Part shown: positions 17,113 to 23,744 of the stretch, in pieces | Layout: the number at the start of each line of letters is the position of its first letter | How positions within the stretch are numbered: the first letter of the stretch is position 1 | From: Clostridia bacterium | Lineage (GTDB): Bacteria; Bacillota; Clostridia; Oscillospirales; Acutalibacteraceae | Assembly: GCA_017550105.1 (NCBI GenBank) | Contig: JAFYLQ010000026.1 | Location: forward strand, 1 to 44,491 | DNA: 44,491 nucleotides | Reading direction: 5' to 3' | Notes under the pieces: generated by a model | Told to the model about the DNA's origin: nothing | Seen by the model: only the letters and a program-made list of their open reading frames with translations | The model's database searches: none | Program-made: the position numbers and the translations under genes

Positions 17113-17601
17113 CTATTCCTTTTCTAACGCAAAACCGTGCATAAATCCATCAAGCTTAACTGAGCACACGTCACCACCTATAACCTCCCCTTCGAAAACA
17201 AGAACGTTGATTTTTATAAAATCCTGTTCCTCGTAATCGGGATAGTTTGTGATAGTAAAGCTCCATTTTTTTACACGTTCACCTGCATATTTTTCAAGAT
17301 TGTAGCCCTGAGCAAGCTGAATCTTATTGTAGTTAACGTAAACATCATCAAACTCCACGGGAATTACAACCTCACGTACGTCATCGGGTTCTTCTATAAC
17401 CTCCCAGCCGAAGCCTGAAATAAATTCAAGGATTGCATCGGTGCCGTCAACAGTATTGTTAATTGCCGTTGATTTATCGGGGGTTTTGTTTTTACCCGAA
17501 AAGCAACTGTACATGGTGACAACACCCAAAGCAATTACTACAGTTACCACAATCGGAATTAACCTTTTAAACCTTTTAGAAGAAATTGAGTACACAAACA
17601 T
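17113..17601 (-). CDS. DUF4830 membrane-anchored protein
   Basis: 162 residues. One N-terminal membrane helix (about residues 15-33) is followed by a short polar linker and an extracytoplasmic domain of about 110 residues. The domain has the DUF4830 pattern: ILEFISGFGWEV, VEFDDVYVNYNKIQ, GYNLEKYAG and the C-terminal GGDVCSVKLDGFMHGF. The function is unknown and the family seems largely limited to Clostridia. The ATG at 17601 has GGAGGG five bases upstream. A stable leader hairpin ends directly before that site. The gene is upstream of rsuA in the same operon. Confidence 0.85.
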   Translation of the reverse strand: MFVYSISSKRFKRLIPIVVTVVIALGVVTMYSCFSGKNKTPDKSTAINNTVDGTDAILEFISGFGWEVIEEPDDVREVVIPVEFDDVYVNYNKIQLAQGYNLEKYAGERVKKWSFTITNYPDYEEQDFIKINVLVFEGEVIGGDVCSVKLDGFMHGFALEKE

Positions 17602-17611
17602 ATAAGCCCTC

Positions 17612-17651
17612 CCGTAACCATATATGCTAAATATATGCTCACGAGTTACGG
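17612..17651 (-). promoter_or_regulatory. leader hairpin abutting the DUF4830 ribosome binding site
   Basis: CCGTAAC (17612-17618) pairs with GTTACGG (17645-17651), and inside it CATATAT pairs with ATATATG around a five-base loop. On the minus strand the 3' arm touches the GGAGGG site. It could affect translation of the DUF4830 gene or be the 5' end of its mRNA; no known riboswitch pattern is visible. Confidence 0.45.
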
Positions 17652-17743
17652 ATAATGATGTTAATCAATATTATAACTGTGTATAGTGTTAAAGTCAACA
17701 AATCATAATCTGAGTTTTTGTGTAAAAATATATTATAATAGTA

Positions 17744-17772
17744 TTGTAATTTAAAAAGAAATGTGGTATATT
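17744..17772 (+). promoter_or_regulatory. promoter of the secreted hydrolase gene
   Basis: -35 TTGTAA (17744-17749) and -10 TATATT (17767-17772) are 17 bases apart, with TGG directly before the -10 box. An AAGGAGGAG ribosome binding site follows at 17792-17800. Confidence 0.7.
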
Positions 17773-17808
17773 TTAGTATGTATAAAAACCTAAGGAGGAG
17801 CTTTTTCT

Positions 17809-19920
17809 ATGAAAAAGACAGGCAAACGTGTAATTGCTATAGCTCTTGCTGTAATTATGACTCTCTCTGTTGTTAGTGCAGCCGCTATTGCTATTACAAG
17901 TATCATCAACACAAGCAAAAATTACAGTGAAGTTGCTGACGGTTCAAACATCATCAACGCAAACAGCATTGATGAAGCTATTGAGCTTATGCAGTCAACA
18001 CCGGAGTTCTTCTCAGGTGCACCCGAGGGTTCAACCGGTGGAGAAAACTCAGAGGAGAATGAAGTGGTTTATCCTACAATCATCATCCCCGGTATCAGCC
18101 AGTCCATCTCTTACCTTGCTGACGAAAACGGTGACCCCGTAGTAAATGCGAATGGTGACGAGCTTTCAGGTGGTCTTCTTATTCTTGACACATCAAACCT
18201 CGTTCCCACAATCACAAATAACCTTGCTGCTCCCCTCGTAAGAGCTCTTATCCGTCAGAATGATGACGACGGTAAGCTCAGAGCAGGTGTTTCAAACACT
18301 GTTAAGGAAGTTTTCTCAATCCAGGCATCCGGCAAAGACGGTAAGCCCGTAAACAACCTTAAAACTGTATACTACGGCACATCTGTTGGCGGTATGACTC
18401 AGGATGATAAGGATTATTTCTACAGAATGATTCCTATGAGAATGCTCACTGAGGATACAATCGACGCTACAACAGGCGAAGTTGCTAAGAAGGCAATTCT
18501 TGATGAAAACGACCTTTATCTCTATGCATTCCCCCTTATCGGCGATCCCTTCGAATCAGCTAAGGGTCTTGACGAGTATATCCAGTTCGTTAAGTCCGAA
18601 AAAGGTGTTGATAAGGTTAACATCGTTACAATCTCTCTCGGCGGTACAATCCTTACTGCTTACTTAGAGATGATGAAGGGTTCAGGCTACCCCGATGTTA
18701 ATATGGTAGTAAACGTTGTTTCCTGTCTTCAGGGTACCGACATCATGGGTGACTTCTACCTCAGAGAGTTCAAAATCAATGACCCCGAGCATCCCGAATA
18801 TGAGCATTTCTTCTTCAACGAATTCTTACCGATGGTTATGAAGGAGAACAGCGACTCAGCTACTTTGGGTTACATAATTAACATCGCACTCAAGATTATG
18901 TCCAAGGACGTTGTTTACTCAATACTTTCAGGTGCGGTTGACGGTATTGTTGATTCACTTATGCTCTACTGTCCTCAGTTCTGGGCTATGATTCCCACAG
19001 ACAGATTTGAAGACGTTAAGGCAATGTACTATGATAGAATTTGGGGCGACCCCGAATGTGCAGAGCTTGCTCAGACAATCGATAACTTCCAGACCGCAAG
19101 ATTAAACCTTGTTGACAACCTTAAGGCTTTTGCCGAAAAGGATAACAGACTTGTTCACAACGTTGCAGGTTACGGTATTGACTATACTGTTGCTGACTAC
19201 AACTTCTTCGGTGCAATGAGAAGCTCAGACGTTACTAACAGTGACGCTATCATCGATATCGACTCAACAACACTCGGTGCTACATACGTTCCCGCAGGTC
19301 AGATTCTTCCCGATGAGATTTTATTCTCTGATGATGCTATCATCTCCCCTGACGGAAGCCTTGATATTTCAACCTGTGCATTCGTAGACACAACATGGTT
19401 CTTCCAGAATCAGCATCACGAGGTTGGTCGAAACGACGTTGTTATCCAGCTTATCGGTCACCTTATTAACAATGACCTTAAGAACGTTAACAGCGACCCC
19501 AACTTCCCCCAGTTCAACGGTACTCGTAACACAAGAGATATCTTCCGTTGGAGACTTGAAGACGCATCTGCATTAATTACAAACTACAACGATGGTGTTA
19601 CTGTTGACATCGAAGGCAACGAGCTTGTTTGCTCCGAAGCAGATATGGAAGAGCTTAAAGCTGCTTATCTTGAATGCCTCTACCTTCTTAACGATACAAT
19701 TTGCGAGCCCACATCTGCTGAAGCTGCAACAGAGAGAATTAATGATGCTATCTACAGAGTAGGTCACAACGGTGAAGAACCCGTAGAAGAAGACGATACA
19801 ACAGCAAAGCTTCTTGAAGCAATCTGTGAATTCCTTGATAAGGTTATTACTGCTGTTACAGGCTCATGCAACGGCTTCTCCGACATTGCTCAGAACGGTG
19901 TTTTCCCCGGAAATGAATAA
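17809..19920 (+). CDS. large secreted alpha/beta hydrolase, LCAT/lipase-like
   Basis: 703 residues with a clear signal peptide (residues 1-27). After an acidic linker the lipase-like part starts with PTIIIPGISQS (about 89-99), the usual oxyanion strand. It continues with LYLYAFPLIGDP (236-247) and the nucleophile elbow VTISLGGT (Ser about 276), preceded by VDKVN, as in LCAT and related acylhydrolases. The first Gly of GxSxG is replaced by Thr. A late HHEVGRND (His about 536-537) fits the catalytic His. The substrate is unknown; a lipid or ester outside the cell is likely. C-ending codons are more common here than in the neighbours, and promoter and ribosome binding site are good, which suggests high expression. 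Confidence 0.75.
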   Translation: MKKTGKRVIAIALAVIMTLSVVSAAAIAITSIINTSKNYSEVADGSNIINANSIDEAIELMQSTPEFFSGAPEGSTGGENSEENEVVYPTIIIPGISQSISYLADENGDPVVNANGDELSGGLLILDTSNLVPTITNNLAAPLVRALIRQNDDDGKLRAGVSNTVKEVFSIQASGKDGKPVNNLKTVYYGTSVGGMTQDDKDYFYRMIPMRMLTEDTIDATTGEVAKKAILDENDLYLYAFPLIGDPFESAKGLDEYIQFVKSEKGVDKVNIVTISLGGTILTAYLEMMKGSGYPDVNMVVNVVSCLQGTDIMGDFYLREFKINDPEHPEYEHFFFNEFLPMVMKENSDSATLGYIINIALKIMSKDVVYSILSGAVDGIVDSLMLYCPQFWAMIPTDRFEDVKAMYYDRIWGDPECAELAQTIDNFQTARLNLVDNLKAFAEKDNRLVHNVAGYGIDYTVADYNFFGAMRSSDVTNSDAIIDIDSTTLGATYVPAGQILPDEILFSDDAIISPDGSLDISTCAFVDTTWFFQNQHHEVGRNDVVIQLIGHLINNDLKNVNSDPNFPQFNGTRNTRDIFRWRLEDASALITNYNDGVTVDIEGNELVCSEADMEELKAAYLECLYLLNDTICEPTSAEAATERINDAIYRVGHNGEEPVEEDDTTAKLLEAICEFLDKVITAVTGSCNGFSDIAQNGVFPGNE

Positions 19921-19928
19921 GTTACAAC

Positions 19929-19957
19929 TTGAACTTATTTAAAAACTGTGCTATAAT
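19929..19957 (+). promoter_or_regulatory. promoter of mtaB
   Basis: -35 TTGAAC (19929-19934), a 17-base spacer and consensus -10 TATAAT (19952-19957) preceded by TGTGC. The expected start, near 19964, falls in the 5' arm of the terminator that follows. Confidence 0.75.
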
Positions 19958-19959
19958 TT

Positions 19960-19989
19960 CACTCCCGAGTTATTCGGGAGTGATTTTTT
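19960..19989 (+). terminator. terminator of the secreted hydrolase gene
   Basis: CACTCCCGA (19960-19968) pairs with TCGGGAGTG (19974-19982) around a five-base loop, followed by a T6 tract. The mtaB promoter sits just upstream, so mtaB transcripts would lack part of the 5' arm and escape termination. Confidence 0.85.
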
Positions 19990-20005
19990 ATTTCAGAGGC
20001 ATAAT

Positions 20006-21286
20006 ATGAACGTATATTTTTATACCCTTGGTTGTAAGGTTAATCAATACGAAACTCAGGAAATGAGCGAAATTTTAGAACGTGAAGGCTATACTATTAT
20101 ATATAATGTAGCTGACGCGGATATTGCCGTTATAAATTCCTGCACCGTAACTGCCGAAAGCGTTCGAAAAACAAGGCAAACAGTACGTAAAATTAAAAAG
20201 CAGAATCCTGATTGTGAAATTCTTCTTACAGGCTGTGCCTCACAGGCAGAAAAGCATATAATAAACGACCTTCCCGAGGTTGATATACTTATGGGTAACC
20301 GAAGCAACCAAAAAATTGCCGAGGCTATAAAATCACACGTTAATTCTAACGAGTTTACCGATTACCATATAGAGCACGAAACGGGTGACCCACTTTATAG
20401 TAGCGGTATCACAAGATTTGACGGTCACACACGTGCATTTTTAAAAATACAGGACGGTTGCGACAGATTCTGTTCATACTGCCTCATTCCCACGGCACGT
20501 GGAAGGTCACGTTCAAAAGGCCTTGATGACATTGACAAGGAGTTAAAAAGTCTTGCAGAAAACGGCTATACAGAAATTGTTTTTGTAGGCATCAATTTAT
20601 CCGACTACGGCAAAAAAACGCCTTATTCACTCCCTGATGCCTTACTTCTTACAGAAAAATACGATAATATAAAAAGGGTTCGTCTCGGTTCACTTGAGCC
20701 CGACCACATTACCGATGAAATGATTGAAAGGCTTTCAACCGTCACCAAATTATGCCCTCAGTTCCATATTTCAGTTCAAAGCGGATGTAACTCGGTTTTA
20801 AAGAAAATGAACCGTCACTACACCGCCGAGGAATATGAGGCTCTTGCGAAAAAATTACGTGAGACTTTTACAGATGCAACAATTACCACGGACGTTCTTG
20901 TAGGATTCCCAAGTGAAACAGAAGAAGATTTTTTAACAACCTGTGAGTTTGTTAAACGTGTGGGCTTTGAAAAAGCACACGTATTCCCCTATTCAGTACG
21001 TGAAGGTACCGTTGCCGCTAAAATGGTGCAGTTAGAAAAAGCCGTAAAAGAAAGCAGAGCCGCACGATTAACCGAAATTGCAGAATACATAAGAAAGGAA
21101 TTTTTAAATAAACAAATCGGTAAAAAAACAGAGGTTCTTTTTGAAACTGCAAAGGACGGCTATAACGAAGGCTACACAAAAAACTATACACCTGTGCGTG
21201 TATACACTGACCGTAATTTGAAAGGTATAATTGCAGAAATTACAATTACAGATGCAACAAATGATTACTGTATTGGTGTGGAATAA
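20006..21286 (+). CDS. mtaB: tRNA threonylcarbamoyladenosine methylthiotransferase MtaB
   Basis: 426 residues. MtaB inserts a methylthio group into t6A at position 37 of ANN-decoding tRNAs, giving ms2t6A. The N-terminal methylthiotransferase domain has three cluster Cys (YTLGCKVNQYE, INSCTVTA, LLTGCASQAE). The radical SAM domain has its 4Fe-4S motif in GCDRFCSYC, and a TRAM-like tail ends the protein. YTLGCKVNQYET marks the MtaB branch rather than MiaB or RimO. The ATG at 20006 follows AGAGG. A tRNA cluster follows about 80 bases downstream, but it has its own promoter. Confidence 0.94.
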   Translation: MNVYFYTLGCKVNQYETQEMSEILEREGYTIIYNVADADIAVINSCTVTAESVRKTRQTVRKIKKQNPDCEILLTGCASQAEKHIINDLPEVDILMGNRSNQKIAEAIKSHVNSNEFTDYHIEHETGDPLYSSGITRFDGHTRAFLKIQDGCDRFCSYCLIPTARGRSRSKGLDDIDKELKSLAENGYTEIVFVGINLSDYGKKTPYSLPDALLLTEKYDNIKRVRLGSLEPDHITDEMIERLSTVTKLCPQFHISVQSGCNSVLKKMNRHYTAEEYEALAKKLRETFTDATITTDVLVGFPSETEEDFLTTCEFVKRVGFEKAHVFPYSVREGTVAAKMVQLEKAVKESRAARLTEIAEYIRKEFLNKQIGKKTEVLFETAKDGYNEGYTKNYTPVRVYTDRNLKGIIAEITITDATNDYCIGVE

Positions 21287-21322
21287 TTTGCAATATTTTT
21301 CCCAATTTATTAAATAAATAAC

Positions 21323-21351
21323 TTGACAACAAATTAGTGTTGTGGTAAAAT
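21323..21351 (+). promoter_or_regulatory. promoter of the tRNA cluster
   Basis: Consensus -35 TTGACA (21323-21328), a 17-base spacer ending in TGG, and -10 TAAAAT (21346-21351). It lies about 20 bases before the first tRNA. Confidence 0.8.
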
Positions 21352-21370
21352 GTCTGTTGTTGTGACACAC

Positions 21371-21444
21371 GCGGGTGTAGTTCAATGGTAGAATCCCAGC
21401 CTTCCAAGCTGGTCGTGTGGGTTCGATTCCCATCACCCGCTCCA
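21371..21444 (+). tRNA. tRNA-Gly(TCC)
   Basis: Complete cloverleaf: the acceptor GCGGGTG pairs with CACCCGC, the anticodon stem CAGC/GCTG has loop CTTCCAA with anticodon TCC, and CCA is encoded. First gene of a four-tRNA cluster. Confidence 0.95.
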
Positions 21445-21450
21445 CAACGC

Positions 21451-21527
<77 letters not shown>

Positions 21528-21533
21528 ATATAT

Positions 21534-21611
21534 GGTGGATGTAGCTCAGTTGGTTAGAGTGCCAGGTTGTGGCCCTGGAGGTCGTCGGTTCGACCCCGAT
21601 CATCCACCCCA
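21534..21611 (+). tRNA. tRNA-His(GTG)
   Basis: The anticodon stem CCAGG/CCTGG encloses loop TTGTGGC with anticodon GTG. The extra G(-1) typical of tRNA-His is encoded at 21534 opposite C73 at 21608, and CCA is encoded. Confidence 0.95.
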
Positions 21612-21621
21612 TTTTTAAAAG

Positions 21622-21648
21622 GTCAAACTCTTTGAGTTTGACTATTTT
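21622..21648 (+). terminator. hairpin between tRNA-His and tRNA-Gln
   Basis: GTCAAACTC (21622-21630) pairs perfectly with GAGTTTGAC (21634-21642), followed by TATTTT. It looks like a terminator. tRNA-Gln may then depend on partial readthrough or on processing of a longer transcript; I see no convincing separate promoter. Confidence 0.6.
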
Positions 21649-21653
21649 AATAT

Positions 21654-21728
21654 AGGGATGTAGCCAAGCGGTAAGGCAACGGACTTTGACTCCGTCATCC
21701 GTGAGTTCGAACCTCGCCATCCCTGCCA
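21654..21728 (+). tRNA. tRNA-Gln(TTG)
   Basis: Acceptor AGGGATG/CATCCCT, anticodon stem CGGA/TCCG with loop CTTTGAC (anticodon TTG), T arm GTGAG/CTCGC and encoded CCA. Its last 21 bases are repeated exactly at 21873-21893. Confidence 0.95.
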
Positions 21729-21732
21729 AAAT

Positions 21733-21767
21733 ACGAACCAACCCTTTTGGGTTGGTTCGTGTTTTTT
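21733..21767 (+). terminator. terminator behind tRNA-Gln
   Basis: Perfect 12-bp stem from 21733-21744 and 21749-21760 with a TTTT loop and a GTTTTTT tail. It lies within the segment between the two copies of the tRNA-Gln 3' end. Confidence 0.9.
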
Positions 21768-21774
21768 GTATAAT

Positions 21775-21893
21775 GCGAGGTTCGAAAAGGGCAAACGCTT
21801 TTGCGTTAAAAACAGTCCGGGGGACTGTTTTGGTGCCCGTGTGCGTGCCGAAATGCGCAGAAGCATTTCGGGCGAACCTCGCCATCCCTGCCA
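21775..21893 (+). other. structured insert ending in a copy of the tRNA-Gln 3' end; possible small RNA
   Basis: The outer stem GCGAGGTTCG (21775-21784) pairs with CGAACCTCGC (21873-21882). It encloses stem GGGCA/TGCCC (21789-21793 with 21834-21838), which holds hairpins AACGC/GCGTT and AAAACAGTCC/GGACTGTTTT. A further hairpin, CCGAAATGC/GCATTTCGG, spans 21848-21871. The tail through 21893 repeats the tRNA-Gln 3' end including CCA. A TATAAT at 21769-21774 with TTGGGT 16 bases upstream could start an RNA here, and a terminator follows at 21895. It may be a small RNA, or the end of a small element inserted at the tRNA 3' end. No protein-coding frame is credible. Confidence 0.55.
21873..21893 (+). 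repeat. direct repeat of tRNA-Gln 3' end (21708-21728)
   Basis: An exact 21-base copy of tRNA-Gln positions from the T loop to CCA. Such duplications are the usual footprint of integration at a tRNA 3' end (attL/attR), but only about 145 bases separate the two copies and no integrase is present. Confidence 0.8.
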
Positions 21894-21894
21894 G

Positions 21895-21922
21895 AAAAAA
21901 GCAGCCGTTCGGCTGCTTTTTT
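21895..21922 (+). terminator. terminator after the structured insert
   Basis: AAAAAAGCAGCC pairs with GGCTGCTTTTTT around a GTTC loop. It follows the duplicated CCA by one base, the same spacing and style as the tRNA-Trp terminator at 214-243. It may be the original tRNA-Gln terminator displaced by the insert. Confidence 0.85.
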
Positions 21923-22094
21923 CAATGAAATTTGCCCTTACAGGCAAGTGAAATAGCTTCGCTGTGAAATATTTACTTCGTAAATGTGAAATATTCGCTT
22001 ACGCGAATGTGGGCAAATTTTATTTCACATTTTGTCGACGACAAAATATTTCATAATCCGAAGGATTATTTCACATTGTGTAACAATATTTCAT
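21923..22094. repeat. hairpin-array repeat, expanded copy
   Basis: 172 bp with the same beginning (CAATGAAATTTGCC) and end (CAATATTTCAT) as 244-301. Seven small hairpins with different stem sequences are visible, including ATTTAC/GTAAAT, ATTCGC/GCGAAT, ATTTTGTC/GACAAAAT and AATCC/GGATT. Linkers read GTGAAAT(ATT) in the left half and the reverse complement ATTTCA(CA) in the right half, so the whole is also one large imperfect palindrome. It begins right after a T tract and is non-coding. Confidence 0.75.
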
Positions 22095-22125
22095 TAATAG
22101 CAACTCCCTATTCGTTAATCGCACA

Positions 22126-22154
22126 TTGCTTTCCCTTTACTTTTATGATACAAT
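22126..22154 (+). promoter_or_regulatory. promoter of the dCMP deaminase gene
   Basis: -35 TTGCTT (22126-22131), a 17-base spacer ending in TGA (extended -10) and -10 TACAAT (22149-22154). Confidence 0.65.
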
Positions 22155-22187
22155 CTGTTTATCGAATATCTTTAAAGGAGTAAATTT

Positions 22188-22673
22188 ATGGTCTATCCCG
22201 AACACAACAAGCTTGTTTCAAAAATTGATACATATCTTAACTGTGCCGAGGTCTTTGCTTACCGAAGCACTTGCTTAAAACGTAAATACGGTGCCGTAAT
22301 CGTAAAGGATGACGTTGTTGTTTCAACAGGATATAACGGCTCACCGCGAGGCTTTGAAAACTGTTGTGAAATAGGTTTTTGCCCGCGAATGGAGCAGAAT
22401 ATGCACCAGGGTGAGGGCTACGGCATTTGCAGGGCTGTTCACGCTGAAATGAACGCTTTACTCAATTGCTCACGGCAACAGACCTTGGGTGCGGATTTAT
22501 ACCTGACAGGAATTAATCCGCAGGATAATTCGGTTTACAAATCAAAACCCTGCCCCGTATGTGCAAGAAACATCATTCAAGCAGGAATAAGAAACGTTTA
22601 CCTGAGAGTCGGCGACGGACCCGATAATTATATTGTAATTCCCGCAAATGAATTGCAATGGTTACAGAAATAA
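22188..22673 (+). CDS. deoxycytidylate (dCMP) deaminase
   Basis: 161 residues. The enzyme deaminates dCMP to dUMP, feeding thymidylate synthesis. The zinc site is complete: HAEMNA (His ligand and catalytic Glu) and PCPVC (two Cys ligands). The insert with CCEIGFCPR and the GYNGSPRGF substrate loop are typical of dCMP deaminases (ComEB-like) rather than cytidine or guanine deaminases. The ATG at 22188 follows AAAGGAG. The gene is monocistronic, with its own promoter and a strong terminator. Confidence 0.93.
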   Translation: MVYPEHNKLVSKIDTYLNCAEVFAYRSTCLKRKYGAVIVKDDVVVSTGYNGSPRGFENCCEIGFCPRMEQNMHQGEGYGICRAVHAEMNALLNCSRQQTLGADLYLTGINPQDNSVYKSKPCPVCARNIIQAGIRNVYLRVGDGPDNYIVIPANELQWLQK

Positions 22674-22679
22674 AATGAT

Positions 22680-22712
22680 AACCGCAAGGAAAGTTCCTTG
22701 CGGTTGTTTTTT
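22680..22712. terminator. terminator between dCMP deaminase and metallophosphoesterase genes
   Basis: AACCGCAAGGA pairs with TCCTTGCGGTT around a tight loop, followed by a T7 tract on the plus strand. It lies between convergent genes; the minus-strand side lacks a strong T run. Confidence 0.85.
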
Positions 22713-23665
22713 TACTTCAATTCAATTTCAAATCGGCTATACTCAGCCTCTACCCTTTTGCCCTCGACAAATTTACGTGCGGTGAAGATAACCTTATCAT
22801 CGTAAATTTCACCATAATAGCCCGTGCCGCAATCGGTGTAACCAAAGTTATTCTTTTTGCGGTAACCGGGAATACTCAGTGAATAAACATTGTTTTCTTC
22901 ATTAAGAACCTCAAAGGTCTTTTCAAAAACACCGCCGTGAAGGTGCCCGTTAATGAAGAATACGTTTTTATATTTCTCCATAACTGCACGAACGTCATCA
23001 TTCTGTTCACCCATATCCCCTGTTTTCCAGACCTCGGGAAGTCCGTGGGTAAATGCAAACGCCTGATGACACATAACAAAAGCCGGTTTGCCGTCCTTTG
23101 TAGCTCTTGCAAGCTCTTTATCAAGAAAATCAATCTGCTCTTTGGTGATGTGTGCTTTTTCAAGTACTCGTTTTTCGGTACCTATTACTATAATAGTATA
23201 GCCGTTAACGTCGTATGAATAGAAGCTTTTGCGGTTAGTTTTGATACCAAGATATTCCTCTGCCTTATTCATAATAATCTTCTGATTCTTGCCAAAGGTG
23301 AAGCGAACGTCGTGGTTGCCCATAGTCACAAAAAGCTTGTGTTCATTCTTATATTTATCAAAAACATCAAAAAAACGATTATACTCACTCTTTAAACCAT
23401 AATCGGCAATATCACCCGCCATAAGTACGGCGTCAAATTTGCCGTCGGCATTTTTTAAATCCTGAAAGAAGTTATTAAGATTAACCGTTGCCGCTTCGTT
23501 ATTTACAAGGTGAGTATCCGCAATAGAAGCGAAGGTCATTTTAACCTTGTCTTTATCCCGGAACCTAATCGGTTCATTATCGGACAAAGAGAAAATCTCG
23601 TCATACTTGGGATTCATAGCCTTAAGCTGATTTTTATACTTTAAAACAAAAACTTTAAGTGACAT
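22712..23665 (-). CDS. calcineurin-like metallophosphoesterase
   Basis: 317 residues, no signal peptide, so probably cytoplasmic. The dimetal site motifs appear in order: ADTH (about residue 50), AGDIAD, TMGNHD, a His in MCHQAF and GHLHGG. These define a calcineurin-like phosphoesterase, but the substrate (cyclic nucleotide, phosphodiester or other) cannot be told. The ATG at 23665 follows GGAGG. The cation transporter gene ends 79 bases upstream on the same strand, so readthrough is possible. Confidence 0.85.
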   Translation of the reverse strand: MSLKVFVLKYKNQLKAMNPKYDEIFSLSDNEPIRFRDKDKVKMTFASIADTHLVNNEAATVNLNNFFQDLKNADGKFDAVLMAGDIADYGLKSEYNRFFDVFDKYKNEHKLFVTMGNHDVRFTFGKNQKIIMNKAEEYLGIKTNRKSFYSYDVNGYTIIVIGTEKRVLEKAHITKEQIDFLDKELARATKDGKPAFVMCHQAFAFTHGLPEVWKTGDMGEQNDDVRAVMEKYKNVFFINGHLHGGVFEKTFEVLNEENNVYSLSIPGYRKKNNFGYTDCGTGYYGEIYDDKVIFTARKFVEGKRVEAEYSRFEIELK

Positions 23666-23744
23666 AATTAACCTCCGAGGATTTCTAAGGATAATTATAT
23701 AAAAATCAATTTATATTGTCAATTAATTAAAGAAATATAATAAT

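Noticed and set aside
21708-21893. Prophage or integrative element attachment sites
   Set aside because: The direct repeat looks like att sites, but only about 145 bases lie between copies and no integrase or phage gene is nearby; kept as a small insert instead.
21923-22094. CRISPR array
   Set aside because: The constant parts are only 7-10 bases, change orientation halfway, and the parts between them are self-complementary hairpins, not spacers; no cas genes are present.
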